Assembly: GCA_025992855.1 (NCBI GenBank)
Contig: DAJPGB010000001.1
Location: 1,240,001 to 1,304,000, forward strand
Reading direction: 5' to 3'
Length of the DNA stretch: 64,000 nt
Source: Coriobacteriaceae bacterium
Lineage (GTDB): Bacteria > Actinomycetota > Coriobacteriia > Coriobacteriales > Coriobacteriaceae
Shown here: positions 16,577-25,263 of the stretch, piece after piece
Position numbering within the stretch: position 1 is the first letter of the stretch
Layout: each line of letters starts with the position of its first letter
The notes under the pieces: model-generated
What the model saw: only the letters and a program-made list of their open reading frames with translations
Database searches by the model: none
Told to the model about the DNA's origin: nothing
Position numbers and translations under genes: made by a program

Positions 16577-17158
16577 TTACGATAGTTTTTGAATCGCGCG
16601 TGCGACGCGTGCGATGGGCAGGCCCACCACGTTGTAGAAGTCGCCCGAAATATCATGCACGAGCATGCGCCCGCCTGTGCCCTGGATGCCGTAGGCGCCT
16701 GCCTTGTCCATGGGCTCGCCCGAGGCGACGTAGCGCTCAATCTGCTCGTCGGTGAGCTCATAGAACGTCACGTCGGTCACATCGACAAACGACAGGCTCT
16801 CGGCGGCGTGCGGGGCTGTTACGTCTCCGGCTCTAACGATGCAGGCGCCGGTTGCGACCTGGTGCGTGCGCCCCGAGAGCTCGTGGAGCATGGTGCGGGC
16901 TTCGTCCTCGTTTGCCGGCTTGCCCAAAAGCTTGCCATCGAAGGTGACGATGGTGTCGGCCGCGATGGTCAACTCATTGGGCTCGGCGTGCTCGGTGGCA
17001 ACGGCGGCAGCCTTAGCGCGAGCTAAGCGCTCGACAAGCGTAAGCGGGGTTTCGTCATCAAAAGGAGTCTCGTCGATGTCAGCGGGAATGACGCGGATGT
17101 CGTAGCCCGCTTCGCGCATCAACTCGATGCGGCGCGGTGATTGCGAAGCCAAAATCAT
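16577..17158 (-). CDS. maf: Maf nucleoside-triphosphate pyrophosphatase
   Basis: A 193-residue protein with the Maf opening ASQSPRRIELMREAGY, followed by ELTIAADTIVTFDGKLLGKP near residue 65 and the C-terminal GIQGTGGRMLVHDISGDFYNVVGLPI. The family hydrolyses dTTP, UTP or modified nucleotides to monophosphates. Its ATG overlaps the stop of the upstream DJ-1 gene by four bases (ATGA), so the two are coupled. Confidence 0.93.
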   Translation of the reverse strand: MILASQSPRRIELMREAGYDIRVIPADIDETPFDDETPLTLVERLARAKAAAVATEHAEPNELTIAADTIVTFDGKLLGKPANEDEARTMLHELSGRTHQVATGACIVRAGDVTAPHAAESLSFVDVTDVTFYELTDEQIERYVASGEPMDKAGAYGIQGTGGRMLVHDISGDFYNVVGLPIARVARAIQKLS

Positions 17159-17697
17159 AGCTGAATGCCCTCGGCAACCTTCTCGACAGCCTTGTCGCCG
17201 GCGAGCGTACGCAGCAACTCAAGCGCAAAGGGGAGCGACTGGGCCATACCGCTGGCGGTGATGATGTTGCCGTCGTGCGTGACCTTGTCGCCGGTATAGG
17301 CGCCCTCGGGGAAGCTCTTCTCAAAGCCGGGGAAGCACGTGGCGTGGCGTCCCTCGAGTAGGTCAAGCTCGCCCAGGATAAACGGGGCGGCGCAGATGGC
17401 GGCAACATGCTTGGTCGCGGCGAACTCGCAGACTACGTCGCAGACGCGCTGGTCGGCGCGCAGGTTGGTGGCGCCGGGCAGACCGCCGGGCAGCACGACG
17501 CAGTCGTACTCGTCAAAGTTAATCTCGTCAAAGAGTGCGTCGCAAGTTACGGGAATCTGCAACGAGCTTACGACCTCGCGCGTGGGCATGATCGAGACGA
17601 GCGTGGCACGCACACCGCCGCGACGCATGACATCGACCATGGTCAAGCATTCAATAGTTTCAAAGCCATCGGCGGCGAGAACGGCAACGCTGGGCAT
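17155..17697 (-). CDS. DJ-1/PfpI family protein
   Basis: A 180-residue protein of the DJ-1/YajL type. Start placed at MPSVAVLAADGFE, with AAAGGA before it, rather than 24 nt further upstream. GFETIE carries the conserved Glu near residue 14, and AAICAAPFILGE near residue 100 carries the nucleophilic Cys of the elbow. Proposed family roles are chaperone, deglycase or glyoxalase; they cannot be separated by sequence. It is coupled to maf downstream. Confidence 0.88.
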   Translation of the reverse strand: MPSVAVLAADGFETIECLTMVDVMRRGGVRATLVSIMPTREVVSSLQIPVTCDALFDEINFDEYDCVVLPGGLPGATNLRADQRVCDVVCEFAATKHVAAICAAPFILGELDLLEGRHATCFPGFEKSFPEGAYTGDKVTHDGNIITASGMAQSLPFALELLRTLAGDKAVEKVAEGIQL

Positions 17698-17803
17698 GAG
17701 GGTTCCTTTCATAGGCGGCATACAATTAGCCGTCTTATACCCCGAAGACCTCCGCTTGCCACGCTCGATTTCCCAATGATTTTTCTGAGCAATGATTAAG
17801 TGG

Positions 17804-19117
17804 CTAGTTGCGCCTGAGGTGGACGACGGTCTCGCAGTGGAAGGTTTGTGGGAACAGGTCGACTGGCGTGATCTTTACGGGGGAGAAGGTGCTTTCTTCG
17901 ACAAAGCGTTTGAGATCGCGCGCCAGGGTGGCCGGGTCGCAGCTCACGTAGGCGACATCGCGAGCACTCGTGCTGGCGATAAGGTCGATCGCCTCGGGGG
18001 CGAGGCCTGCGCGCGGCGGGTCGACCACCAAGACGTCGGCATCCTGGTCGGGGAACTCGCGCACCGCGTCTCCGCCAATGACGTCGACGTTATCAAGCTT
18101 GTTGATTTCCAGGTTACGGCGCAGGTCGCGCACGGCGGGGCCGTAGGCCTCGACGGCGGCGACAAAGTCGCAGCGGCGGGCGAGCGGCAGGGTAAAGGTG
18201 CCGGCACCACAGTACAGGTCCACGGCAAGCTCGTCTTCCTGCGGGTCGAGCGCTTCCATGACAAGCTCGATCAAAATCTCGGCACCCTTGGTGTTGACCT
18301 GGAAAAAAGACGGGGCAGACAAGCGCATCTGGCCGTCAGCGATATTCTCGGTCCATGAGCCCTCTCCGGCGAGCATTTCGACCTTGGAGACACGGCGGGC
18401 CTTCTTTTCACCCTTGCTCATCACGCGCACGATGCTCGTGGGATGAGCGGCGTCCGCCAGCACGCGGGAGACCTGCGAGCGCGGAAAAGAGCCCGTGGGC
18501 GTCCAGAGTGCGACCTCGAGTGCCTTGGTGCGGCGCGATGCGCGAATGCCCACGCGTTCGAGCCCCAAGTCATGGCTGCCGCTTAGATAGTTGAGTGCGC
18601 CGACGACCGATTTGAGCGCCTTCGGGAAGCGCTTATCGAACAGCGGGCACGTATCGACGGTCACGATTTTGCTGGGGTCGACACCGTGCATGCCAAGGCG
18701 CACGCGACCGTTGACGACGGTCGGTTCGAGCTCGATTTTATTGCGGTAGCCCCAGTCGTCCTTGGTGTGGCGGATGGGCTGTATCAGCTCATCGACCTGC
18801 TCAGGAGCGAACTTGCCGATGCGCTCGAGCGTGGAGCGCAGGTTTTGCTCCTTGGCGGCGAGCTGTGCCGTGCGTGAGAGATTGCCCCACGAGCAGCCGC
18901 CGCAGATGCCCACGAAGGGGCAGGGAGGCTGAATGCGATCGGGGCTTGGCTCCAGAATCTCGGTGGTGCGGGCACGCATGAACGACTTGCCGTCCTGTAC
19001 GACCTCGGCCTCGACGGTGTCGCCTGCCACGGCGCCCTGCACAAAGACGGCCTTGCCGTTGTCGGCATGTGCCAGCCCGTCGGCGCCGTAGGTCATCGAT
19101 TCTATAGTGAGCTTCAT
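17804..19117 (-). CDS. rlmD: 23S rRNA m5U methyltransferase, RlmD/TrmA family
   Basis: A 437-residue SAM-dependent RNA uracil-C5 methyltransferase. Start placed at MKLTIESMTYGADGLAH, the normal family opening, with GGCAGGGA before it; an upstream in-frame ATG adds 12 residues. A TRAM domain fills residues 1-58. The cluster CPFVGICGGC near residue 70, with a later TCPLF, supplies the four cysteines of a 4Fe-4S site. The methyltransferase domain has DLYCGAGTFTLPLA, DPPRAGL and the catalytic YVSCDPATLARD. The exact rRNA position (1939 or 747) is inferred from the family only. Confidence 0.88.
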   Translation of the reverse strand: MKLTIESMTYGADGLAHADNGKAVFVQGAVAGDTVEAEVVQDGKSFMRARTTEILEPSPDRIQPPCPFVGICGGCSWGNLSRTAQLAAKEQNLRSTLERIGKFAPEQVDELIQPIRHTKDDWGYRNKIELEPTVVNGRVRLGMHGVDPSKIVTVDTCPLFDKRFPKALKSVVGALNYLSGSHDLGLERVGIRASRRTKALEVALWTPTGSFPRSQVSRVLADAAHPTSIVRVMSKGEKKARRVSKVEMLAGEGSWTENIADGQMRLSAPSFFQVNTKGAEILIELVMEALDPQEDELAVDLYCGAGTFTLPLARRCDFVAAVEAYGPAVRDLRRNLEINKLDNVDVIGGDAVREFPDQDADVLVVDPPRAGLAPEAIDLIASTSARDVAYVSCDPATLARDLKRFVEESTFSPVKITPVDLFPQTFHCETVVHLRRN

Positions 19118-19165
19118 ATCCCTGCCTGTCATTCGCGTTGTTATTCGCACCATGGTAGCAGGGAA

Positions 19166-19207
19166 AAGCGCCCCGCATCTGAGGCTTTCCTCAAATGCGG
19201 GGCGCTT
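19166..19207 (-). terminator. Strong terminator after ppk
   Basis: AAGCGCCCCGCAT pairs with its complement over 13 bp; GAGG and CCTC extend the stem within the loop. On the minus strand the stem is followed by TTTT. It closes the polyphosphate kinase transcript. Confidence 0.85.
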
Positions 19208-19230
19208 CTACAAACTGCTTCTACAAACGA

Positions 19231-21624
19231 CTATTTCGTCTTGCCGGTAATGAGCGTCTTAAGACCCAGGCCGATCAGGCCCAGGCCCATGCGCACGCGG
19301 CCGGGGCGATGGCGCTCGATGGCCTTGGTCTTGCCGGCGGGCTTATCGCGACGGGCACTCGTCTCGGGTGCGGGCTTGGTGACCTGCGGCTCGGGCCGAG
19401 GTGCAGGTGCAGGCTCGGGCTCAATGACGGTCGCCTGGACCTTCTGAACCTCGGGTGTGGTCGGCTGCGGCTCAGGAGCAGGGGCGGGCTTTGCCTCGGC
19501 GGCCTCGGCATTACGATACGCGCGCTCCAACAGGGCTTCCTGCGAGTTGAAGGGCTTCTCGCCTTCCTTGCGCTCCACGGGAACCCAGGTGCCGTCGCTC
19601 GTCAGGCTGCGGGCCTTCACGTTGTCGCGCAACTGCATGCCCATGTACTCGTGCACCAGGGCGCGGCAGGTGGGGTCGAGCACGGGGAAGGCGATCTCCA
19701 CGCGGTGCTCGGTGTTGCGCGTCATCATGTCGGCCGAGCTCAGGTAGATCATGTCCGAGTCCACGCCAAAGGCGTAAACGCGGGCGTGCTCCAAAAAGCG
19801 CCCGACGATAGAGCGGACGTGTACGTTCTCGGTCTTGCCCGGAACGCCCGGCTTAAGGCACGAGATGCCGCGGATGATCATGTCCACGCGGACTCCTGCA
19901 CACGATGCCTCGGCGATCTTGTCGATAACCTCGCGGTCGGTGAGCGAGTTGAGCTTAAAGAACACACGGGCGGGCTCGCCGGCAAGGGCGCGCTGAATCT
20001 CGCGATCCAGGCCGCGCATGATGAGCGGCTTGAGGCCTACGGGCGCCACGCCCAGGAAGCGGTAATCGCCGCGCAGATTGCCCAGCGACAGGTTGCGGAA
20101 GAACAGGTTGGCGTCCTCACCGATGCCGGGATGGGCGGTCATGAGCATAAAGTCGCTGTAGAGCTTGGCCGTCTTTTCGTTAAAGTTGCCGGTGCCCAAA
20201 AGCGTCAGGCGCGTAAGCGCCATGCCCTCGCGATAGGTGAGCTGGCAGATCTTGGAGTGGCACTTAAAGCCCTCAGAGCCGTAGATGACGGTGCAGCCGG
20301 CCTCTTCCAGACGCTCGGCCCACTCGATGTTGTTCTGCTCGTCGAAGCGGGCGCGGAGCTCCATGAGCACCGTGACCTCTTTGCCGTTCTCGGCGGCGTC
20401 GATGAGCGACTCGCACAGGCGGCTCTGCTTGGCCACGCGGTAGAGCGTGATGCGCAGCGAGATACACTCGGGGTCGTAGGCCGCCTCGTGAACCAGATCC
20501 AAGAACGGGTTCATGGCCTCATAGGGATAAAAGAGCAGCTTGTCGTGCTGCAGTACCTGCTCGCGGATGGAGCGGTTCATGTCGATGGTGGGGTTGGGCT
20601 GTGGTTTAAACGGCGTAAAGAGCAGCTCGTTGCGCAGATGCTCGGGAATCTTGCCCTCAATGCCAAAGACATAGCCCAGGTTGAGCGGGATATCGCAGGT
20701 AAAGACTGAGCGGCGCGAAAGCTCGAGTGCCTTGCGGATGGTCTTGAGCGTTTGCTTCTCGAGCGAACCCGAGACGGCGAGCACTACCGGCTGCAGGCGC
20801 AGGCGCTTCTTGAGGATGCGCTTCATGTGCTGGCGGTAGTCCTCTTCCTCCTCGACGCCTTCGCCGTCCGGATCGATGTCGGCGTTGCGGGTGACGCGGA
20901 TGAGCGCGCGGTCGAGCGGCTTATAGGAGCCAAAGCAGCTGTCTAGGCAGGCGAGGATGACGTCCTCGAGCAGGATGTAGGAGTAGGTGCCGGTGGGCGA
21001 GGGGATCTCGACCACGCGGTTCATCGAGGCGGGAATCTCGATAAGGCCCAGCAGACTCTCCTCGTCGGTGACGCCGTCTAGGCCGCAGGCCAGGTAGAGA
21101 GCGCCGTTGCGCAGGTTGGGGAAGGGGTGGCGCGGGTCGATCACCAGCGGCGAGATGACCGGCGAAACGTAGGCCTGGAAGTAGCGGGTGACAAAGGTGC
21201 GCTCCTCGGGCGTGAGCGATTCGACACGCGCGCGGTGGACGCCCAGGGCGTCGAGCTTGCCCTCGATGCTCTTGAAGATGGACTCCCAGCGGTCGAGGAG
21301 CTCGGGCAGCTCCGCTACGACGGCTTCGACCTGCTCGGAGGCGGTCATATTGCTCTTGTTGTCTACGGGTTGTTTTTTGAGCTCGGCCAGGTCGGATAGG
21401 CCGCCCACGCGCACCATAAGGAACTCGTCGAGGTTGGACTCGAAGATCGAGACGAACTTGAGGCGCTCGAACAGCGGCACGGACTCATCGAAGGCCTCGT
21501 CGAGCACGCGGTTGTCAAAGCGTAGCCAGCTGAGCTCTCGGTTCTGCGTGTACGAGAAGTCGCGCGGCGGTTTGCGCAGCTTTGCGGCGGCTTGCTTCTT
21601 TTCGATTTTGCTCGGCATATGCAT
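19231..21624 (-). CDS. ppk1: Polyphosphate kinase 1
   Basis: A 797-residue PPK1, which makes polyphosphate from ATP reversibly. Domains run in the usual order: N-terminal helical domain (FSYTQNRELSWLRFDNRVL near residue 24), head domain, then two phospholipase-D-like catalytic domains. The autophosphorylated His is in KCHSKI near residue 455, and the second catalytic His is in EHARVYAFG. The last 110 residues or so form a Pro/Ala/Glu-rich tail ending in a basic stretch, longer than in typical PPK1. It stands alone with a terminator after it. The window also holds Pst and PiT phosphate uptake, so phosphate storage and import are both represented. Confidence 0.95.
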   Translation of the reverse strand: MHMPSKIEKKQAAAKLRKPPRDFSYTQNRELSWLRFDNRVLDEAFDESVPLFERLKFVSIFESNLDEFLMVRVGGLSDLAELKKQPVDNKSNMTASEQVEAVVAELPELLDRWESIFKSIEGKLDALGVHRARVESLTPEERTFVTRYFQAYVSPVISPLVIDPRHPFPNLRNGALYLACGLDGVTDEESLLGLIEIPASMNRVVEIPSPTGTYSYILLEDVILACLDSCFGSYKPLDRALIRVTRNADIDPDGEGVEEEEDYRQHMKRILKKRLRLQPVVLAVSGSLEKQTLKTIRKALELSRRSVFTCDIPLNLGYVFGIEGKIPEHLRNELLFTPFKPQPNPTIDMNRSIREQVLQHDKLLFYPYEAMNPFLDLVHEAAYDPECISLRITLYRVAKQSRLCESLIDAAENGKEVTVLMELRARFDEQNNIEWAERLEEAGCTVIYGSEGFKCHSKICQLTYREGMALTRLTLLGTGNFNEKTAKLYSDFMLMTAHPGIGEDANLFFRNLSLGNLRGDYRFLGVAPVGLKPLIMRGLDREIQRALAGEPARVFFKLNSLTDREVIDKIAEASCAGVRVDMIIRGISCLKPGVPGKTENVHVRSIVGRFLEHARVYAFGVDSDMIYLSSADMMTRNTEHRVEIAFPVLDPTCRALVHEYMGMQLRDNVKARSLTSDGTWVPVERKEGEKPFNSQEALLERAYRNAEAAEAKPAPAPEPQPTTPEVQKVQATVIEPEPAPAPRPEPQVTKPAPETSARRDKPAGKTKAIERHRPGRVRMGLGLIGLGLKTLITGKTK

Positions 21625-22174
21625 CTGTCCGTTCAGTCCCCGTAGAGGACGGTAGCCTAACTCTAATTCACTATTGTCTCAATTTAGTCGACCGCTGGCA
21701 CTGACGTATCGCGTGAACGGTATCTTTACCTACTTCTTACGCTGACAAGTTATAGGACTGACGCCCTGCTCGTCTGCAAGCGGTCTATATCCTCACTCAA
21801 CTGGTACGTAAGTGTGAATAAGAATGATGGATAGCTGAATATCATTGAATGCAGGCGGAAACGTAAACAAACATCATTTATATACATAAAACCGATTTAG
21901 CTATGCAATTTTGAATCAAAAGTTTAGAGATGCAATTGCAAATAGTTTTTAGGAAAAAAGAGCGTTTACCTTAGAAAAGTTACTTTAGAACGCCGAAGTA
22001 CATTATGGGGGAATCTCATGCGATATACCGTTCATCGCACTTTGTTGACCGTTCGGGGGCGAGGTGGAATTGCGGGTGGAATTTGGATATAACTAGAGCT
22101 GTCAGCAAGCAGTGCCCGTTACGGAAGGGCGCTGAGAGATTCGGCCGAAAGGCCCGAAAGAAAGGTAGGAGGCC
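21625..22174. promoter_or_regulatory. Upstream region of arcA copy 1 (and ppk1)
   Basis: A 550-bp gap without genes, AT-rich at 21830-21990. GTGAACGGTATC at 21713 is an inverted copy of the CCGTTC motif found twice nearer the gene, at 22028 and 22049 (21 bp apart). TATAAC at 22088-22093 is a probable -10; the -35 position (TGGAAT) is poor, suggesting activator dependence. The leader then has two stems: GCCC/GGGC near 22112-22131 and GGCC-GAAA-GGCC at 22143-22154. The same arrangement recurs before arcA copy 2. Confidence 0.6.
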
Positions 22175-23416
22175 ATGACGAAAGGTCTGCACGTGCCTTC
22201 CGAGATCGGCAAGCTCAGGAAGGTCTGCCTGCACCGTCCCGGCGACGAGCTCCTCAACCTGCCGCCCGACGAGCTCGAGCGACTCCTGTTCGACGACGTC
22301 CCGTTCCTGGAGGTCGCGCAGCAGGAGCACGACACCTTCGCCCAGATCCTGAGGGACCAGGGCGTGGAGGTCCTCTATCTCGAGAACCTCGTCGCCGAGG
22401 TGTTCGACCAGGTCCCCGGCGCCCGCGCCGAGTTCACCGACCAGTACATCGCCGAGGCCGGCATCCGCGGCCAGCACATGCCGCAGATCGTCCGCGAGAA
22501 GCTGGACTCCATCGAGGACAACCTCGAGTTCGTCAAGAAGACCATGGCCGGCATGACCAAGTCCGAGATCGACATGCCCCTCACGGCGTCCACGACCCTC
22601 GACTCCCTGGTCAACTCCGAGTCCGAGTCCGACCTGATCATCGACCCGATGCCCAACCTCTACTTCACCCGCGACCCGTTCGCGGTCGTCGGCGAGGGCG
22701 TCAACCTCAACCGCATGTACTCGGTCACCCGCAACCGCGAGACCCTGTACGGCAAGTACATCTTCAAGTACCACCCCGACTACAAGGACGTCTCGCTGTA
22801 CTTCCGCCGCGACTGCCAGTTCCACACCGAGGGCGGCGACGTGCTGAACATCAACGAGAAGACCCTCGCCGTCGGCATCTCCCAGCGCACCCAGGCCGCC
22901 GCGATCGACGTCATGGCCCAGAACATCTTCTGGAACTCCGACTCCAAGGTCGAGCGCATCCTGGCCTTCGACATCCCGGTCTCGCGCGCCTTCATGCACC
23001 TCGACACGGTCTTCACCCAGATCGACGTCGATAAGTTCACGATCCACCCCGCCATCATGGGCACCCTGCGCGTCTACGAGCTGACCGCCGGCAAGAACCC
23101 GGGCGACGTGAACATCCGCCTGATCGAGGACACCCTCGAGCACGTCCTGGAGGACGCCACCGGCGTCGACCAGGTCAAGCTGATCCCCTGCGGCGGCGGC
23201 GACCCGATCGCGGCCTCCCGCGAGCAGTGGAACGACGGCTCCAACACCCTGTGCGTCGAGCCCGGCAAGATCTGCGTCTACGCCCGCAACACCGTCACCA
23301 ACGACGTGCTGTACAAGGAGGGCCTGGACCTTCTCGTCGTGCCCTCCGCCGAGCTCTCCCGCGGCCGCGGCGGCCCGCGCTGCATGAGCATGCCCTTCTG
23401 GCGCGAGGACCTCTAA
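22175..23416 (+). CDS. arcA: Arginine deiminase, copy 1
   Basis: A 413-residue arginine deiminase (arginine to citrulline and ammonia), first enzyme of the ADI pathway. FTRDP near residue 165, HTEGGD from residue 217 and the nucleophilic Cys403 in RGGPRCMSMP mark the guanidine-modifying fold. GGTAGGAGGCC precedes the ATG. The whole gene and 24 bases before it are identical, base for base, to copy 2 at 25264. Codons end almost only in C or G, more extremely than in the neighbours. A terminator follows, so it is probably monocistronic. Confidence 0.97.
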   Translation: MTKGLHVPSEIGKLRKVCLHRPGDELLNLPPDELERLLFDDVPFLEVAQQEHDTFAQILRDQGVEVLYLENLVAEVFDQVPGARAEFTDQYIAEAGIRGQHMPQIVREKLDSIEDNLEFVKKTMAGMTKSEIDMPLTASTTLDSLVNSESESDLIIDPMPNLYFTRDPFAVVGEGVNLNRMYSVTRNRETLYGKYIFKYHPDYKDVSLYFRRDCQFHTEGGDVLNINEKTLAVGISQRTQAAAIDVMAQNIFWNSDSKVERILAFDIPVSRAFMHLDTVFTQIDVDKFTIHPAIMGTLRVYELTAGKNPGDVNIRLIEDTLEHVLEDATGVDQVKLIPCGGGDPIAASREQWNDGSNTLCVEPGKICVYARNTVTNDVLYKEGLDLLVVPSAELSRGRGGPRCMSMPFWREDL

Positions 23417-23476
23417 GGTCTTCAAGGACCCGTACAGGTCATAATACATACATCTAGCTGCCATTAGATGTCTCCC

Positions 23477-23510
23477 ATTGGGGCGGTGCGGGTTTTCGCA
23501 CCGCCCCAAT
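23477..23510 (+). terminator. Terminator after arcA copy 1
   Basis: A 14-bp perfect stem, ATTGGGGCGGTGCG with its complement around GGTTTT. The following CTTGT is a weak T-run. Confidence 0.7.
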
Positions 23511-23565
23511 CTTGTATGAGGAACGTCAACACGGTTGGATGACTGCTTTTGTAAGGAGCTTGGCC

Positions 23566-24690
23566 ATGGACATCAAGACGATTGGCGTTGAGGAATGGCT
23601 CAACGTTTGGGAGAAGAGCGCCACGTGGGACATCGCCCAGTCGACGATCTCGTCGCTCACCATGGGCGAGCTACGCGCGCTCGATGAACAGGACGGCGCC
23701 ACGTTCTACGAGCGCCTGGACCGCGAGAAGATGAACTACGGCTGGATCGAGGGCTCGCCGGAGTTTAAGGCCGAGGTTGACAAGCTGTATCGTCGCGAGG
23801 TCAATCCCGATCACATTCTGCAGACCAATGGCTGCACGGGCGCTAACCTCAACGCCATCATGGCTGTGGTCGAGCCCGGCGACCATGTTATCGCCGAGTG
23901 GCCCACCTACGCGCCGCTCTATGAGATCCCACGTACGCTCGGCGCCGAGGTCGAGTATTGGGAGCTTTGCGAGGAACTCGGCTGGAAGCCCGATATCGAG
24001 GAACTCAAGCGCTTGGTGCGCCCCAACACCAAGCTTATCTGCATAAACAACGCATCGAACCCCATCGGTACGGTGCTCGATACCGATATGCTCGGCCAGA
24101 TTGCCGAGATCGCCCGTTCGGTGGGCGCCTACGTGCTGTGCGACGAGGTGTATCTGCCGCTCGAAAACACTGAGTCCTTTATGTCGATGGTCGACGTGTA
24201 CGAGAGGGCCATTGTCACCAACTCGTTGTCGAAGACCTATTCGACGCCTGCGGCCCGCGTGGGCTGGGTCGTGGCCGACGAAGAGGTGTCCAACCGCATC
24301 CGTACCTATCGCGATTACACCATGATCTGCGGCGGTGTGTTCAACGACGCCTTGGCGACCTATGTGCTTGAGCACAAGGACAAGATCCTCGAGCGCAATC
24401 GCAAGATCGTGTTTGGCAACCGCGATATCGCGCAGGCTTGGATCGATACGCAGCATCGCGTTTCCTGGACGGCCCCACAGGGCGTGTCTACCTCGTTTAT
24501 CCAGCTGGATATTCCCGAGGACGACGAGGAGTTCTGCAAGCGCCTGCTGTCCGAGAGGGGAGTGCTGCTGGTACCCGGCAGCCGCTTTGAGCTTCCCTGT
24601 GGCGCACGCCTGGGCTACTGCGCGAGCGAGGACGTTCTGCGCGAGGGCCTGAGGCTTTTGGGCGAGGCGCTGGCGGAGTTTGATCGCTAG
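23566..24690 (+). CDS. Fold-type I PLP aminotransferase
   Basis: A 374-residue class I/II aminotransferase. Start placed at MDIKTIGVEEW, with AAGGAGC before it. The PLP lysine is in TNSLSKTYSTPAARVGW near residue 225; QTNGCTGANLN near residue 83 binds the cofactor phosphate, and NNASNPIG and DEVYLPLE are further family motifs. Substrate is unknown, but the gene lies between two identical arcA copies, so an arginine-, citrulline- or ornithine-related amino acid is plausible. A terminator follows it. Confidence 0.85.
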   Translation: MDIKTIGVEEWLNVWEKSATWDIAQSTISSLTMGELRALDEQDGATFYERLDREKMNYGWIEGSPEFKAEVDKLYRREVNPDHILQTNGCTGANLNAIMAVVEPGDHVIAEWPTYAPLYEIPRTLGAEVEYWELCEELGWKPDIEELKRLVRPNTKLICINNASNPIGTVLDTDMLGQIAEIARSVGAYVLCDEVYLPLENTESFMSMVDVYERAIVTNSLSKTYSTPAARVGWVVADEEVSNRIRTYRDYTMICGGVFNDALATYVLEHKDKILERNRKIVFGNRDIAQAWIDTQHRVSWTAPQGVSTSFIQLDIPEDDEEFCKRLLSERGVLLVPGSRFELPCGARLGYCASEDVLREGLRLLGEALAEFDR

Positions 24691-24739
24691 GATTCCGATG
24701 ATCTTCGAGGGCGTTATCTAAATTGGCCGAAGATAATCG

Positions 24740-24779
24740 AAAACGGACCCGTTTCCCTAGTGAAGCGGGTCCGTTTTTC
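24740..24779 (+). terminator. Terminator after aminotransferase
   Basis: AAAACGGACCCG pairs with CGGGTCCGTTTT across 14 nt, followed by a T-run. Confidence 0.88.
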
Positions 24780-25263
24780 TATACCGAGAAGTCAAGTTGT
24801 TACAAATGGGGCCGTAAAGCGAGCCGGTATCCGCTGGGCCTTATACTGAGTTTCCGGTGAACGGTATCAAGCGTCTGGTAAACGGTAATTTATTTACCAG
24901 AAATGAATAGGACAAACTTTTTTCTGAATAAAAATGAAAATGGTTGAGACGCGGTATGAACCGCTAATTCTATTCATAGCTTTAGTGGAAATATGCAATT
25001 TGAGGATGGTTTAACAAAGTTAAGTTCCATTTGATTTTAGGATTGAAAACGCGTTTAAGCACGTAAATACGCTTTATTAAGATGAAGTGTGCCATGCGTG
25101 AAGTATATGTGTATGCCGTTCACCCCCTATAAAAAACCGTTCGGGGGCAAGGTGGAAGTATGGGCTGATTTTGGATATAAATATGTCGTCAGCAATAACG
25201 CCTCACACGGAGGGGCGCTAACGAATCGGCCCTGACAAGGGCCCGAAAGAAAGGTAGGAGGCC
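24780..25263 (+). promoter_or_regulatory. Upstream region of arcA copy 2
   Basis: This gap resembles the one before arcA copy 1 only in its signals. GTGAACGGTATC lies at 24857. A palindrome of CTGGTAAA, ten bases, TTTACCAG spans 24875-24900. CCGTTC occurs at 25116 and 25137, again 21 bp apart, and TATAAA at 25176-25181 is the probable -10, at the same distance from the second CCGTTC as in copy 1. The leader has the same two-stem plan, with GGCCCT-GACA-AGGGCC as the second stem. The rest is AT-rich without genes. Confidence 0.6.
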
